A stretch of 8,365 bases of DNA from Haloarculaceae archaeon (lineage in GTDB: Archaea; Halobacteriota; Halobacteria; Halobacteriales; Haloarculaceae): positions 1 to 8,365 of the forward strand of contig JAQCMX010000076.1 in NCBI GenBank assembly GCA_028274885.1. The letters are read 5' to 3'. A model generated the notes under the pieces. It was not told where the DNA came from and made no database searches. It saw only the letters and a list, made by a program, of their open reading frames with translations. The translations under genes and the position numbers were made by a program. How positions within the stretch are numbered: position 1 is the stretch's first letter; each line of letters begins with the position of its first letter. Positions 1 through 5,991 of the stretch are shown piece by piece.

Positions 1-1
1 C

Positions 2-352
2 GTCGACGCCTTCGATAGTCTCGACGTGACAGCCATCGACGCACTGACGGCCACGGCGACTGCCATCGACAACGAGATCGAGCGGCCGGCGCTGACCCAC
101 TGGATGAACGAAATGGGCGACAACCACGACGTCCAGGAGATCACAGTGACTGCCCAGGACCTCGTAGGCAAGACGATCGAGGAGGTCAACGCCCAGATAC
201 CGGATGGGGTCATCGTCGCGGTCATCAGCCGGGAGGGGGAGTCACACGTTCCCTCGGCCGACGAAACACTCGATCACGGCGATCACGTAACTATGATCGG
301 CGACGAGGCCGCAGTCGCCACCGCGGTCAAGCGGTTCCATCCTCACGAGTGA
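2..352 (+). CDS. TrkA-type RCK protein, C-terminal fragment (5' end outside window)
   Basis: The frame is open to the left edge and ends at TGA 350-352, so only about 116 residues of a longer protein are visible. The first 35 residues look like the end of a TrkA_N (Rossmann NAD-binding) domain running into a helix with IERPALTHWM. The remaining residues form a typical RCK_C (TrkA_C) domain, including DLVGKTIEEVN, then IVAVISREGE, VPSADETL and HGDHVTMIG. In this family RCK_C binds ligands or ions and gates K+ uptake systems or cation:proton antiporters at the membrane. Whether this is a soluble Trk subunit or the tail of an antiporter cannot be told from the fragment. A GTG at position 26 is not a credible start, because coding similarity continues upstream of it. 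A T-run follows the stop, and an RCK_C-containing regulator is encoded next. Confidence 0.82.
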   Translation, partial: VDAFDSLDVTAIDALTATATAIDNEIERPALTHWMNEMGDNHDVQEITVTAQDLVGKTIEEVNAQIPDGVIVAVISREGESHVPSADETLDHGDHVTMIGDEAAVATAVKRFHPHE

Positions 353-371
353 TCTGAGATCGAACCGAGGC

Positions 372-378
372 TTTTTTT
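372..378 (+). terminator. T-run transcription terminator after the TrkA-type gene
   Basis: Seven consecutive T residues start 20 bases after the TGA of the upstream gene. Oligo-T stretches on the coding strand are the usual archaeal intrinsic terminators and do not need a preceding hairpin. The last three Ts are also part of the palindrome at 376-391. Confidence 0.55.
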
Positions 379-391
379 GCCGGACGGCAAA
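376..391. promoter_or_regulatory. Perfect 16-bp palindrome upstream of the AsnC-type regulator
   Basis: The sequence reads TTTGCCG-GA-CGGCAAA: two perfect 7-base arms around a 2-base centre. It ends 31 bases before the preferred ATG at 423. AsnC/Lrp proteins bind short palindromes as dimers and often regulate their own gene, so this is a candidate autoregulatory operator; that is inference. It could instead help end the upstream transcript, but the T-run comes before the stem rather than after it. No strong TATA box is visible here. A weak candidate (CACTAAC) lies at 393-399, about 24-30 bases before the 423 start, next to the palindrome. Confidence 0.5.
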
Positions 392-422
392 CCACTAACA
401 TCAGCCTCTGTTTAAAATGCGT

Positions 423-1169
423 ATGACCCACCGTCTCGACGAAATCGATAAGCGGATAGTCCACGCACTGATGGACGACGCCCGGAACACTTCCGCCCCG
501 ATGATAGCCGAGGATCTGCACGTCTCGCCCGGGACCGTCCGCAACCGGATCGATCGACTAGAGGAGGAAGGGGTCATTCAGGGGTACACTGCCACGGTCA
601 ACTTCGAGCGAGCGGACGGGCGCTTGACCTCGTTGTACATGTGTACTGTTCCCGCGGCCGAACGCGAGCGGCTGGCACTTGCAGCCCAGGCTATTCCGGG
701 GGTTATCAACGTCCGCGTACTCATGGCCGGACGTCGCGACCTCCAGGTGGTCGCGGTCGGGGAAACCACCGAAGACCTCCGTGGAATCGCCCGGTCACTG
801 TCCGAACTCGACATCCAGATTGAGGACGAGGAACTCGTCCAGACCGAGATTCGGAGCCCATACAAACCGTTCAGCCCGGAGAACTCGGTCCAGTCACCCG
901 GGGCGACCGAACTCCTCACCCTTCCGGACGGCACCAACGTCGTCGAGGTCGTCGTCTCCCCCGGGTCAGATGTCGTTGGACGATCACTGAACGAAGACAG
1001 ACAGGATGGGGTACTCGATCCGGAGGCGGTCGTCGTCTCTATCGAACGGGACGGCGAGATACTGCGCCCCACAGATGGGACGGTCCTCCAGGCCGACGAT
1101 GTCGTGACGCTGCTCCCGCGGGAGATGGACGAACGGGACGTACTGAACGCCTTTGATGGCCGGGAGTGA
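423..1169 (+). CDS. Lrp/AsnC-type transcription regulator with C-terminal RCK_C (TrkA_C) domain
   Basis: A 248-residue DNA-binding regulator. Residues 5-55 form an AsnC-type winged helix-turn-helix (RLDEIDKRIVHAL, then SAPMIAEDLHVSPGTVRNRI and RLEEEGVIQGY). Residues 65-140 form the RAM/ligand-binding domain (PGVINVRVLMAGRRDLQVVAVG). Residues 160-246 form an RCK_C domain (VVEVVVSPGSDVVGRSL, VVVSIERDGEILRP, LQADDVVTLLP). Ordinary Lrp proteins are about 150 residues, so the RCK_C tail is an added sensor module; its ligand is unknown. The start at 423 is preferred to the in-frame ATG at 417 because remembered haloarchaeal homologs begin MTHRLDEID. The gene is convergent with two APC permeases and follows a TrkA-type gene, so control of these transporters is the natural inference. 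A palindrome at 376-391 may be its own operator. Confidence 0.88.
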   Translation: MTHRLDEIDKRIVHALMDDARNTSAPMIAEDLHVSPGTVRNRIDRLEEEGVIQGYTATVNFERADGRLTSLYMCTVPAAERERLALAAQAIPGVINVRVLMAGRRDLQVVAVGETTEDLRGIARSLSELDIQIEDEELVQTEIRSPYKPFSPENSVQSPGATELLTLPDGTNVVEVVVSPGSDVVGRSLNEDRQDGVLDPEAVVVSIERDGEILRPTDGTVLQADDVVTLLPREMDERDVLNAFDGRE

Positions 1170-1174
1170 CCGCG

Positions 1175-1264
1175 CCGAGTGGTCGTTGCGGTTATGTTCA
1201 CTCGGGGTTCGGTAGGGTGTTTCACACTGATTGTTGGGCGTCTGCCCGGGACGGCCGACCGGGC
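1175..1264. terminator. Two inverted repeats between convergent gene ends
   Basis: The 143-base gap between the regulator (plus) and a permease (minus) holds two possible stem-loops. CCGAGTG (1175-1181) pairs perfectly with CACTCGG (1199-1205) across a 17-base loop. GCCCGG (1244-1249) pairs with CCGGGC (1259-1264) across 9 bases. Neither is followed by a T-run on either strand, so a role in 3'-end formation or RNA stability is only suggested by position. The second stem overlaps the decayed repeat copy at 1221-1300. Confidence 0.3.
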
Positions 1265-1300
1265 CCAAACAGTACCGCAGTAATCAGTATGAGACAACCA
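1221..1300 (+). repeat. Decayed copy of the small-ORF repeat (copy A, inverted relative to copy B)
   Basis: Read on the plus strand, this segment matches the minus strand of 4511-4593. The best block is 1245-1290 against 4521-4565, where about 37 of 46 positions agree with one single-base gap. It includes CCGCAGTAATCAGTAT against CCGCGGTAATCAGTAT. The protein signal shared with the small ORF at 4449-4601 is TAD, then KxYRxNQY, but here a one-base insertion near 1259-1264 breaks the reading frame. The shared TTCACA at 1221-1226 suggests that similarity begins about there. It looks like the remnant of a small gene or element that is also present on the other side of the permease pair. Confidence 0.6.
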
Positions 1301-1312
1301 GAGTAGCTACGA

Positions 1313-2692
1313 TTAGTCCATCTCGACCGGCGGACTATCTGTCTCCCTGTCCCGGCGGTCGTCGAGGATCGAGCCGATCGCGCCGGTTCGGTCGGTCCGG
1401 GACCGACCGTAGAGTAAATACAGGACGATGCTTCCGGCGATAATCCCGGTCGCACCGAGAATCGGCAACCGGCCCATCTGCGTAATGAGAGCGAAACCGG
1501 CGACGACGCCAAATATCTGGACGTATGGGTAGCCTGGGCTGGTAAAATCGGGATCGTAGGCGGGCACGTCCGCCTCCCGAAACGCAATCAACGCCACGTT
1601 GATCATCGAGAACACGAGGATCTTGAACGCACTCGCCAGTTTTGCCAGTTCGACCACCGGGACAAAAGCAATGAGCATGAGCAACACCGCCGCGGTGAGC
1701 AGGACCGAGTTCCGGGGTGTCTTAAATCGGTCGTCGATAACCTCGAGTTTCGGCGGCAACAGGTCATCGCGGCTCATCGCAAGTGGAAATCGCGATGAGG
1801 AGAGCACACCTGCGTTTGCCATGCTCGTCAGCGCGACGATGGCGATGATCGAGATGACCCCGACGCCGAATCCGCCAAACAGTGCGTCGGCACCGTCGGC
1901 CATCGGCGTTAGCGACGCCGTATCATCCGGGCCGCCTTTTTCTAGCACCTTCGGGTCGCTCAGCCCGACCACCGCCGCCACTACCGCAATGTACACAAGC
2001 GTCATGATCGTCATCGATCCGATCATCGCCCGCGGGAGGTTCTTCCCTGGGTTTTTGACCTCCTCGGCGATGCTTGCGATCTTTGTCACGCCGGCATATG
2101 AGACGAAGACAAACGCTGCGGCGGTGATCACCCCGGCGTTCCCGTTCGTCCGGAACGGCGAGAAGCTGCTACCGTCGGCTGCGAACCCGGCATTGAACGT
2201 ATACGCTATAAGTCCCACAAGTACCAGACTAACGATGACTGCCTGAACGCTTCCGCTCAGTTTGGTCCCCGAGATATTTAATACTGTCACTGCCACCGCC
2301 AGCGCGAGGCTGACGAGCACGATCGACCCCTGTGAAAGGGGTGCAATGAGTAACAGATACGCTCCCAGTCCGACCAACGCGAAGGCACTCTTGAATGTCA
2401 GCGAGAACCACGATCCGATCCCGGCAATCGTCCCGGCCATCGGTCCCAGCGCACGATCAATGTACAGATAGGTCCCACCCGACTCGGGCATCGCCGTCGC
2501 CAGTTCCGCCTTCGACAGCGCCGCCGGCAACACGACAATCGCTGCCAGCACGTACGCCAGAATGACCGCCGGGCCCGCCTTCTTGTAGCCGAGGGCCGGC
2601 AACACGAAGATGCCACTCCCGATCATCGCCCCCATACTTATCATCATCGTGGGGTACAGTCCCAAACTTCGTTCCAGTTTTCCGCCAGGCAT
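1313..2692 (-). CDS. APC-superfamily amino acid permease (paralog 1)
   Basis: A 459-residue integral membrane transporter with about 12 hydrophobic segments. The APC signature GAMIGSGIF is at residues 21-29 in the first helix. It is followed by PAALSKAELATAMPESGG (about 56-73), then SYAGVTKIASIAEEVKNP in the central helices and FKTPRNS in a cytoplasmic loop. The family imports amino acids by proton or sodium coupling, often cationic ones in haloarchaea; the exact substrate cannot be read here. The length fits a bare permease: the C-terminal Usp domain fused to many haloarchaeal relatives is absent, and the tail is a short charged stretch. The gene is closely similar to the upstream neighbour throughout, so the pair is a tandem duplication. 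It has its own promoter at 2711-2759, with a TATA element about 24-34 bases before the ATG, which predicts a leaderless transcript. Confidence 0.88.
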   Translation of the reverse strand: MPGGKLERSLGLYPTMMISMGAMIGSGIFVLPALGYKKAGPAVILAYVLAAIVVLPAALSKAELATAMPESGGTYLYIDRALGPMAGTIAGIGSWFSLTFKSAFALVGLGAYLLLIAPLSQGSIVLVSLALAVAVTVLNISGTKLSGSVQAVIVSLVLVGLIAYTFNAGFAADGSSFSPFRTNGNAGVITAAAFVFVSYAGVTKIASIAEEVKNPGKNLPRAMIGSMTIMTLVYIAVVAAVVGLSDPKVLEKGGPDDTASLTPMADGADALFGGFGVGVISIIAIVALTSMANAGVLSSSRFPLAMSRDDLLPPKLEVIDDRFKTPRNSVLLTAAVLLMLIAFVPVVELAKLASAFKILVFSMINVALIAFREADVPAYDPDFTSPGYPYVQIFGVVAGFALITQMGRLPILGATGIIAGSIVLYLLYGRSRTDRTGAIGSILDDRRDRETDSPPVEMD

Positions 2693-2710
2693 GTGCGATA
2701 TCGGTAATAT

Positions 2711-2759
2711 CCGGGTATACTAATAATCTTCGCAATGAAGAATAAGAGCGGTGTATATT
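2711..2759 (-). promoter_or_regulatory. Promoter of APC paralog 1 (BRE, TATA and upstream element)
   Basis: On the minus strand a purine-rich BRE (CGAAGA) is followed by a TATA element (TTATTAGTATA, 2716-2726). Its 3' end lies 24 bases before the start codon, the spacing expected for a leaderless archaeal transcript. A further element, AATATACACCG (2749-2759), lies 16 bases upstream of the CGAAG. All three recur before the second permease gene at the same distances from its start (see 4281-4329). Confidence 0.65.
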
Positions 2760-2852
2760 CTGTATCGATCAATCCTTGTTATATACTACTACTCGTCACA
2801 GTATGTTCACGGCAGTACGGGTCGGGTCCGGTATCCGCCGTAGATTCACCGG

Positions 2853-4262
2853 TCAGTCGTTTCTAACGGCGATGACGTCTTCGCTACTTTCCTCGCCACG
2901 GCGTCGGCGGCGGATGGTCTCCAGTGCGCTCGTGCCGGTTGCGCGCTTCCGGCCGTAGACGAAGTAAATGACCGCACCGCCGGCGGTGATCCCGGCCGCT
3001 CCCAGGATCGGCAACGTGCCAAGCCGGGCAATCATCGCAAAGCCGGCAATCGTTCCGACGATCTGGATGATCGGGTAGCCGGGGGCCCGAAACGCAGGGT
3101 CGTATGTGTCGAGGTCGGCCTCCCGGAAGGCGATCAGTGCTATATTGATCATCGAGAGGACAAAGATGATGAATGCGCTCGCCATCTCGGCGAGGGTAAT
3201 CACCGGCACAAACGCGATCAGACCGAGCAACATGGCACCGGTCAACGCGATCGAGTTGCGTGGCGTCTTGAACCGCGGGTCGATCGTTCCGAGCGAGTCG
3301 GGTAAGAGGTCGTCTCGGCTCATTGCCAGCGGGAACCGCGAGGAGGAGAGCACACCCGCATTTGCCATGCTCAGCAGTGCAACGACAGCGACGACGGCGA
3401 CGATGGGAACGCCGAAGCCGCCAAACAGAGCCTCGGCCCCGTCGGCCATCGGCGTCAGGGAAGCCCCGTGGCCCCCCTCCCCTCCCTCCTCGAGCTCTAC
3501 CGGACTGTTGAGGACCACAATCGAACTGATCACGCCGAGGTAAACGACGGACATAACCGCGAGTGAACCCAGAATCCCCCGCGGGAGATTCCTGTCTGGA
3601 TTTTTCACCTCCTCGGCGACGCTTGCGATCTTTGTTACGCCGGCATAGGAGACAAACACTAATGCAGCGGCGGTAAAGATGACCCCGGGTTCGGTTTCGG
3701 TCATCCCGGAGAGCCGGGAGGGATCGGCAGCCTCGGCACCCGTGCCGGCGAGCCACGCCGCGTTGGTGACGTACGCGAACAGGCCAACGAGAACCACCGT
3801 TACGACAACGGCCTGTGCCTGGCCCGTGAGTTCTGTTCCCGAGATGTTCAGACCCACGATCAGGACGGCCAACCCCAGACCGGCTAGTGTGATCTGCGTC
3901 GCACCGAGTGGGAGGAGCAACACCAGGTACGCTCCAAGGCCAACCAGCGCAAAGGCACTCTTAAACGTCAGGGAAAACCACGCACCGATGCCGGCGATGG
4001 TCCCCGCTAACGGCCCCAGCGCACGCTCGATGTACAGATAGTCACCGCCCGACTCCGGCATCGCCGTCCCGAGTTCAGCCTTCGACAAGGCCGCCGGGAG
4101 CACCACAACAGCGGCAAGCAGGTACGCGAGTACCACGCTCGGTCCCGCTTCGACGAACCCGATTGCAGGGAGGACGAAGATACCGCTACCGATCATCGCA
4201 CCGATACTTATCATGAGCGTCGGATACAATCCTAAGCTTCGTTTCAGTCCGCCACCGGTCAT
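2853..4262 (-). CDS. APC-superfamily amino acid permease (paralog 2)
   Basis: A 469-residue membrane transporter, closely similar to the downstream permease along its whole length. It has GAMIGSGIF at residues 21-29, MPESGGDYLYIERALGP after the second helix, SYAGVTKIASVAEEVKNP, and FKTPRNS in a late loop. It differs mainly in a periplasm-side loop with an acidic, glycine-rich insert (EEGGEGGHG) and in its charged C-terminal tail. As in paralog 1, no Usp domain is fused. An ATG two codons earlier (4268) exists, but the start at 4262 aligns with paralog 1 (MTGG against MPGG). It also gives exactly the same promoter-to-start spacing, 17 bases after the conserved CCGGA. The role is amino acid uptake, probably with a preference different from its twin; substrate unknown. 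The gene has its own promoter, with 160 bases separating the two permease genes. Confidence 0.88.
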   Translation of the reverse strand: MTGGGLKRSLGLYPTLMISIGAMIGSGIFVLPAIGFVEAGPSVVLAYLLAAVVVLPAALSKAELGTAMPESGGDYLYIERALGPLAGTIAGIGAWFSLTFKSAFALVGLGAYLVLLLPLGATQITLAGLGLAVLIVGLNISGTELTGQAQAVVVTVVLVGLFAYVTNAAWLAGTGAEAADPSRLSGMTETEPGVIFTAAALVFVSYAGVTKIASVAEEVKNPDRNLPRGILGSLAVMSVVYLGVISSIVVLNSPVELEEGGEGGHGASLTPMADGAEALFGGFGVPIVAVVAVVALLSMANAGVLSSSRFPLAMSRDDLLPDSLGTIDPRFKTPRNSIALTGAMLLGLIAFVPVITLAEMASAFIIFVLSMINIALIAFREADLDTYDPAFRAPGYPIIQIVGTIAGFAMIARLGTLPILGAAGITAGGAVIYFVYGRKRATGTSALETIRRRRRGEESSEDVIAVRND

Positions 4263-4280
4263 ATACATGATTAATACTGT

Positions 4281-4329
4281 CCGGATACACTAGTACTCTT
4301 CGGAATCAAAAATTTTGACGGTCTATATT
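4281..4329 (-). promoter_or_regulatory. Promoter of APC paralog 2, matching that of paralog 1
   Basis: On the minus strand CGAAGA is followed by TACTAGTGTA and CCGGA, which matches the paralog 1 promoter element for element. AATATAGACCG (4319-4329) sits 16 bases further upstream. Every element is offset from the 4262 start exactly as in the other promoter (for example 57 bases to the near edge of AATATASACCG). Between the two blocks lies TCAAAA-A-TTTTGA (4306-4318), a palindrome absent from the twin, which may be a site specific to this gene. Confidence 0.65.
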
Positions 4330-4396
4330 TTTTGACTCGCTAATACAGTATATGTACTGGTAGTGGCAGCAGAATCTGGCCGGGCAGCGCGGGTCT

Positions 4397-4441
4397 GAGG
4401 TCGGCCGGGTGCTCGTCCCGGTTCGCGCCTCTGAGCTTTTT
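4397..4441 (+). terminator. Imperfect hairpin followed by a T-run (plus strand)
   Basis: CCGGG (4405-4409) and CCCGG (4417-4421) enclose a 7-base loop. GAGG (4397-4400) can pair with CCTC (4428-4431) as an outer stem. TTTTT follows at 4437-4441. This looks like a terminator for plus-strand transcription, but no plus-strand gene precedes it, so it may end an unannotated short RNA or may be chance. Confidence 0.25.
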
Positions 4442-4448
4442 GTTCTGT

Positions 4449-4601
4449 TCACCAGACGTTTCTGACGGTGATCATCGGGAGTCTGTCCTGCCGTGTTGGC
4501 ACGCCTTTGCTGTTCGGTTGATACTGATTACCGCGGTACATTTTGATCCAATCGGCCGTCTCGGGGATTTCACCATGGCCGGAATTGTGAATACGTAACA
4601 T
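4449..4601 (-). CDS. Small ORF, 50 residues, unknown function
   Basis: The minus-strand frame runs from ATG at 4601 to TGA at 4449. It encodes 50 residues, beginning MLRIHNSGHGEIPETADWIK and ending ITVRNVW. I do not recognise the family. What supports it as real, or formerly real, is that its central part (TADWIKMYRGNQY) recurs as a frameshifted relative at 1221-1300 with a comparable K-x-Y-R-x-N-Q-Y pattern. Its codons (TTA, CGT, AGA, AAT) are less GC-biased than those of neighbouring genes, which fits either foreign origin or chance. No clear TATA box is seen at the leaderless distance. It could be a short gene, the remnant of a longer one, or a non-coding repeat that happens to stay open. 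Confidence 0.35.
   Translation of the reverse strand: MLRIHNSGHGEIPETADWIKMYRGNQYQPNSKGVPTRQDRLPMITVRNVW
4511..4593 (-). repeat. Small-ORF repeat, copy B
   Basis: The partner of the segment at 1221-1300, in inverted orientation. The matching core is 4521-4565. It contains the perfect 10-base palindrome TACCGCGGTA (4529-4538), which copy A has with one mismatch. Together the copies bracket the two permease genes and their promoters, about 3.2 kb apart. Confidence 0.6.
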
Positions 4602-4750
4602 TAGATCGGGACAGACCCTCGATAATCACTACCAGTCGAGATTCGAGATATCGGGCGTTTCAGCCGGTTAGGACAGGAAAATTCACACTAACACAGCGGG
4701 ACGGATCCGCAACGATCACCCTGATTCGCGCCCGGTTCGGTGAGTTCATA

Positions 4751-4762
4751 ACCGATTTCGGT
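4751..4762. terminator. Short palindrome at the Usp gene stop
   Basis: ACCGA-TT-TCGGT overlaps the first base of the Usp stop codon on the minus strand. It has five-base arms and no T-run follows. A role in 3'-end formation is possible but weakly supported. Confidence 0.2.
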
Positions 4763-5499
4763 CACTCGTCGACTTTACCGCTGACGCGTCGCTCGTAGTC
4801 CCGACGCACAATAATCACCGGGTCGCCGGTTTCGCTGGCAATTCTGTCCGGAAGCGTTCCGAAGATCCGGTCGCCCAGGCGCGATTCAACCTCGTACATC
4901 ACGACTGCGTTGTACTCTGCGGCCACACGGATAATCTCGGTGTCGTGTTCGTCCCCCTCGGCGAGGCGTGTATCGACATTTTCGGCGTCGAAGCCGGCGT
5001 CGATCATGCCCTCACGTGTCTCGGTCACGATCCGCTCACCCTCCTGGCGGTCCTCCTCGCCCTCAACGACGTGAAAGAGGGTGATCCTGTTGGTCGTATC
5101 TTCACACAGAACGTCGACGAACTCGGGCAGTCGGGAGAACTCGGCGACATCGGGCAGGGGCACGAGAATCTTTTCGATGGACTCGGTCGGTGCCGGATCG
5201 AGTTCCGCGTCACACCCCTCTTCGATTGCGACCTGGTCGATGGCTGCGGGCCTGTCTTTCCCAAAAACCAGCCGGGTTCGAACCGACGCCCCTCGTTCGA
5301 GGAACGGTTGGGCGAGTCCGTCGAGCGTGTTCTGTGCCTCGGCCTCGAACTGATCCCGTGCGGAACTGACCGGCGTCTGCTCCGGGAGACCGTAGTGTCC
5401 CATAATGACGATATCGAGCGAGGAGAGGTCCTCGATTAGTATCGAGGGAAGCGGTTTCGGATCCGGGAGTTCGAACGGAACCAGTATCGTATCGGACAT
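4762..5499 (-). CDS. Usp-like protein with two universal stress protein domains
   Basis: A soluble 245-residue protein with two Usp-type alpha/beta units. Domain 1 starts with ILVPFELPD (residues 5-13), has RTRLVFGKDR (about 75-83) and ends near CDAELDP (96-102). Domain 2 starts with KILVPLPD (110-117), has ITLFHVVEGEE (139-149) and ends with DRIFGTLPDRI and DPVIIVRR (210-233). The usual ATP loop (MGxxG, about nine residues, then GS/T) is eroded: domain 2 has MYEVE at 201-205, although FGT remains at 213-215, and domain 1 has no such loop before its end. A non-ATP-binding regulatory role is therefore likely. Start 5499 (MSDTILVP) is preferred to the GTG at 5532, which sits only 10 bases from the farther TATA candidate and would add residues outside the fold. 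In haloarchaea such domains are commonly fused to, or next to, cationic amino acid permeases, here encoded downstream on the same strand. A role in modulating those transporters is inference. Confidence 0.82.
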   Translation of the reverse strand: MSDTILVPFELPDPKPLPSILIEDLSSLDIVIMGHYGLPEQTPVSSARDQFEAEAQNTLDGLAQPFLERGASVRTRLVFGKDRPAAIDQVAIEEGCDAELDPAPTESIEKILVPLPDVAEFSRLPEFVDVLCEDTTNRITLFHVVEGEEDRQEGERIVTETREGMIDAGFDAENVDTRLAEGDEHDTEIIRVAAEYNAVVMYEVESRLGDRIFGTLPDRIASETGDPVIIVRRDYERRVSGKVDE

Positions 5500-5520
5500 A
5501 TCGGCCGCTACGACCCGGGG

Positions 5521-5552
5521 ATAAAAAAGCACATGGGATCGAGAATAAATAG
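5521..5552 (-). promoter_or_regulatory. Candidate promoters of the Usp gene
   Basis: Two AT-rich elements lie upstream on the minus strand. CTTTTTTAT (5521-5529) is 22-30 bases before the ATG at 5499 and would give a leaderless transcript. CTATTTATTC (5543-5552) is the better TATA match and would give a leader of about 20 bases. Both favour the 5499 start over 5532. Confidence 0.45.
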
Positions 5553-5639
5553 GTCCGGTCGCGAGGGCCTCTGAAGGCCACAGCGGGGCGGGCGAGTGCG
5601 GTTCTGTCCGTTCTCTCGCCCGGCAACAGCACTCGGGTC

Positions 5640-5977
5640 AGCGACCGACAGCTACCGACAGCAAAGAAGCCGGCCCGACGGTCGTCAGCGAAGCCACGAT
5701 CCGGGAGGCCGCGTCGTGGTACGACGGTATCGACCCCGAGGAGATGCCCCTTCGCCTCCGTTCCAACCTCGTTGTAACGGGTGTACCACCGTTCTGGGAG
5801 GAAAAGCTGATCGCCGACTGTGGGCGTCGCTTCCAGGTCGGAGACGTGATCATGGAAGGCGTTTGATCAGTCCCGCGCTGTGTCGTCCCCATCCGGAACC
5901 CATACACGGGCAAGGAGTACGAAGGGTCCAGACGGACATTCGTGGAGAACCGCGATGCGACGCCCCCGGAGGATCCT
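5640..5977 (+). pseudogene. MOSC-domain protein remnant, truncated with an in-frame stop
   Basis: In the frame of position 5642, clear MOSC-family sequence runs GPTVVSEATIREAASWYDGI, then RLRSNLVVTGVPPFWEEKL and RFQVGDVIMEGV. It then hits TGA at 5864-5866 and continues in the same frame as SVPRCVVPIRNPYTGKEY and RRTFVENRDATPPED. Intact relatives read GVNPCxRCVVP at the break, so the stop replaces the Asn and the first Cys of the motif has become Val. The N-terminal part (roughly 90 residues) is missing: the frame runs into the Usp promoter. The last 25 or so residues are also lost before the convergent gene ending at 5992. MOSC proteins bind a sulfur carrier or molybdenum cofactor; this copy should be non-functional. 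Boundaries are approximate. Confidence 0.8.
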
Positions 5978-5991
5978 GTGGGCCTAACCTG

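Larger units (their letters stand above)
4330..4761. other. Long intergenic region between the permease pair and the Usp gene
   Basis: This 430-base stretch has no long open frame. It holds a GC-rich inverted repeat followed by a T-run (4397-4441), a 50-codon minus-strand small ORF (4449-4601) that carries repeat copy B, and a small palindrome at the Usp stop codon (4751-4762). From about 4602 to 4750 I see nothing recognisable. Base composition is more AT-rich than in the flanking genes. Confidence 0.5.

Noticed and set aside
578..1297. Long minus-strand open frame of 239 codons
   Set aside because: It is antisense to the well-supported regulator; its Ser/Thr/Arg-rich translation is typical of a GC-rich shadow frame.
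4378..4441. Possible tRNA: a CCGGG stem with a 7-base loop followed by GGTTCG
   Set aside because: The 7-base loop lacks the T expected at position 33, no acceptor stem pairs, and the T-arm does not form.
5864..5866. TGA in the MOSC remnant as a selenocysteine codon
   Set aside because: It replaces Asn of the family motif rather than Cys, selenoproteins are not expected in haloarchaea, and the gene is also truncated at both ends.
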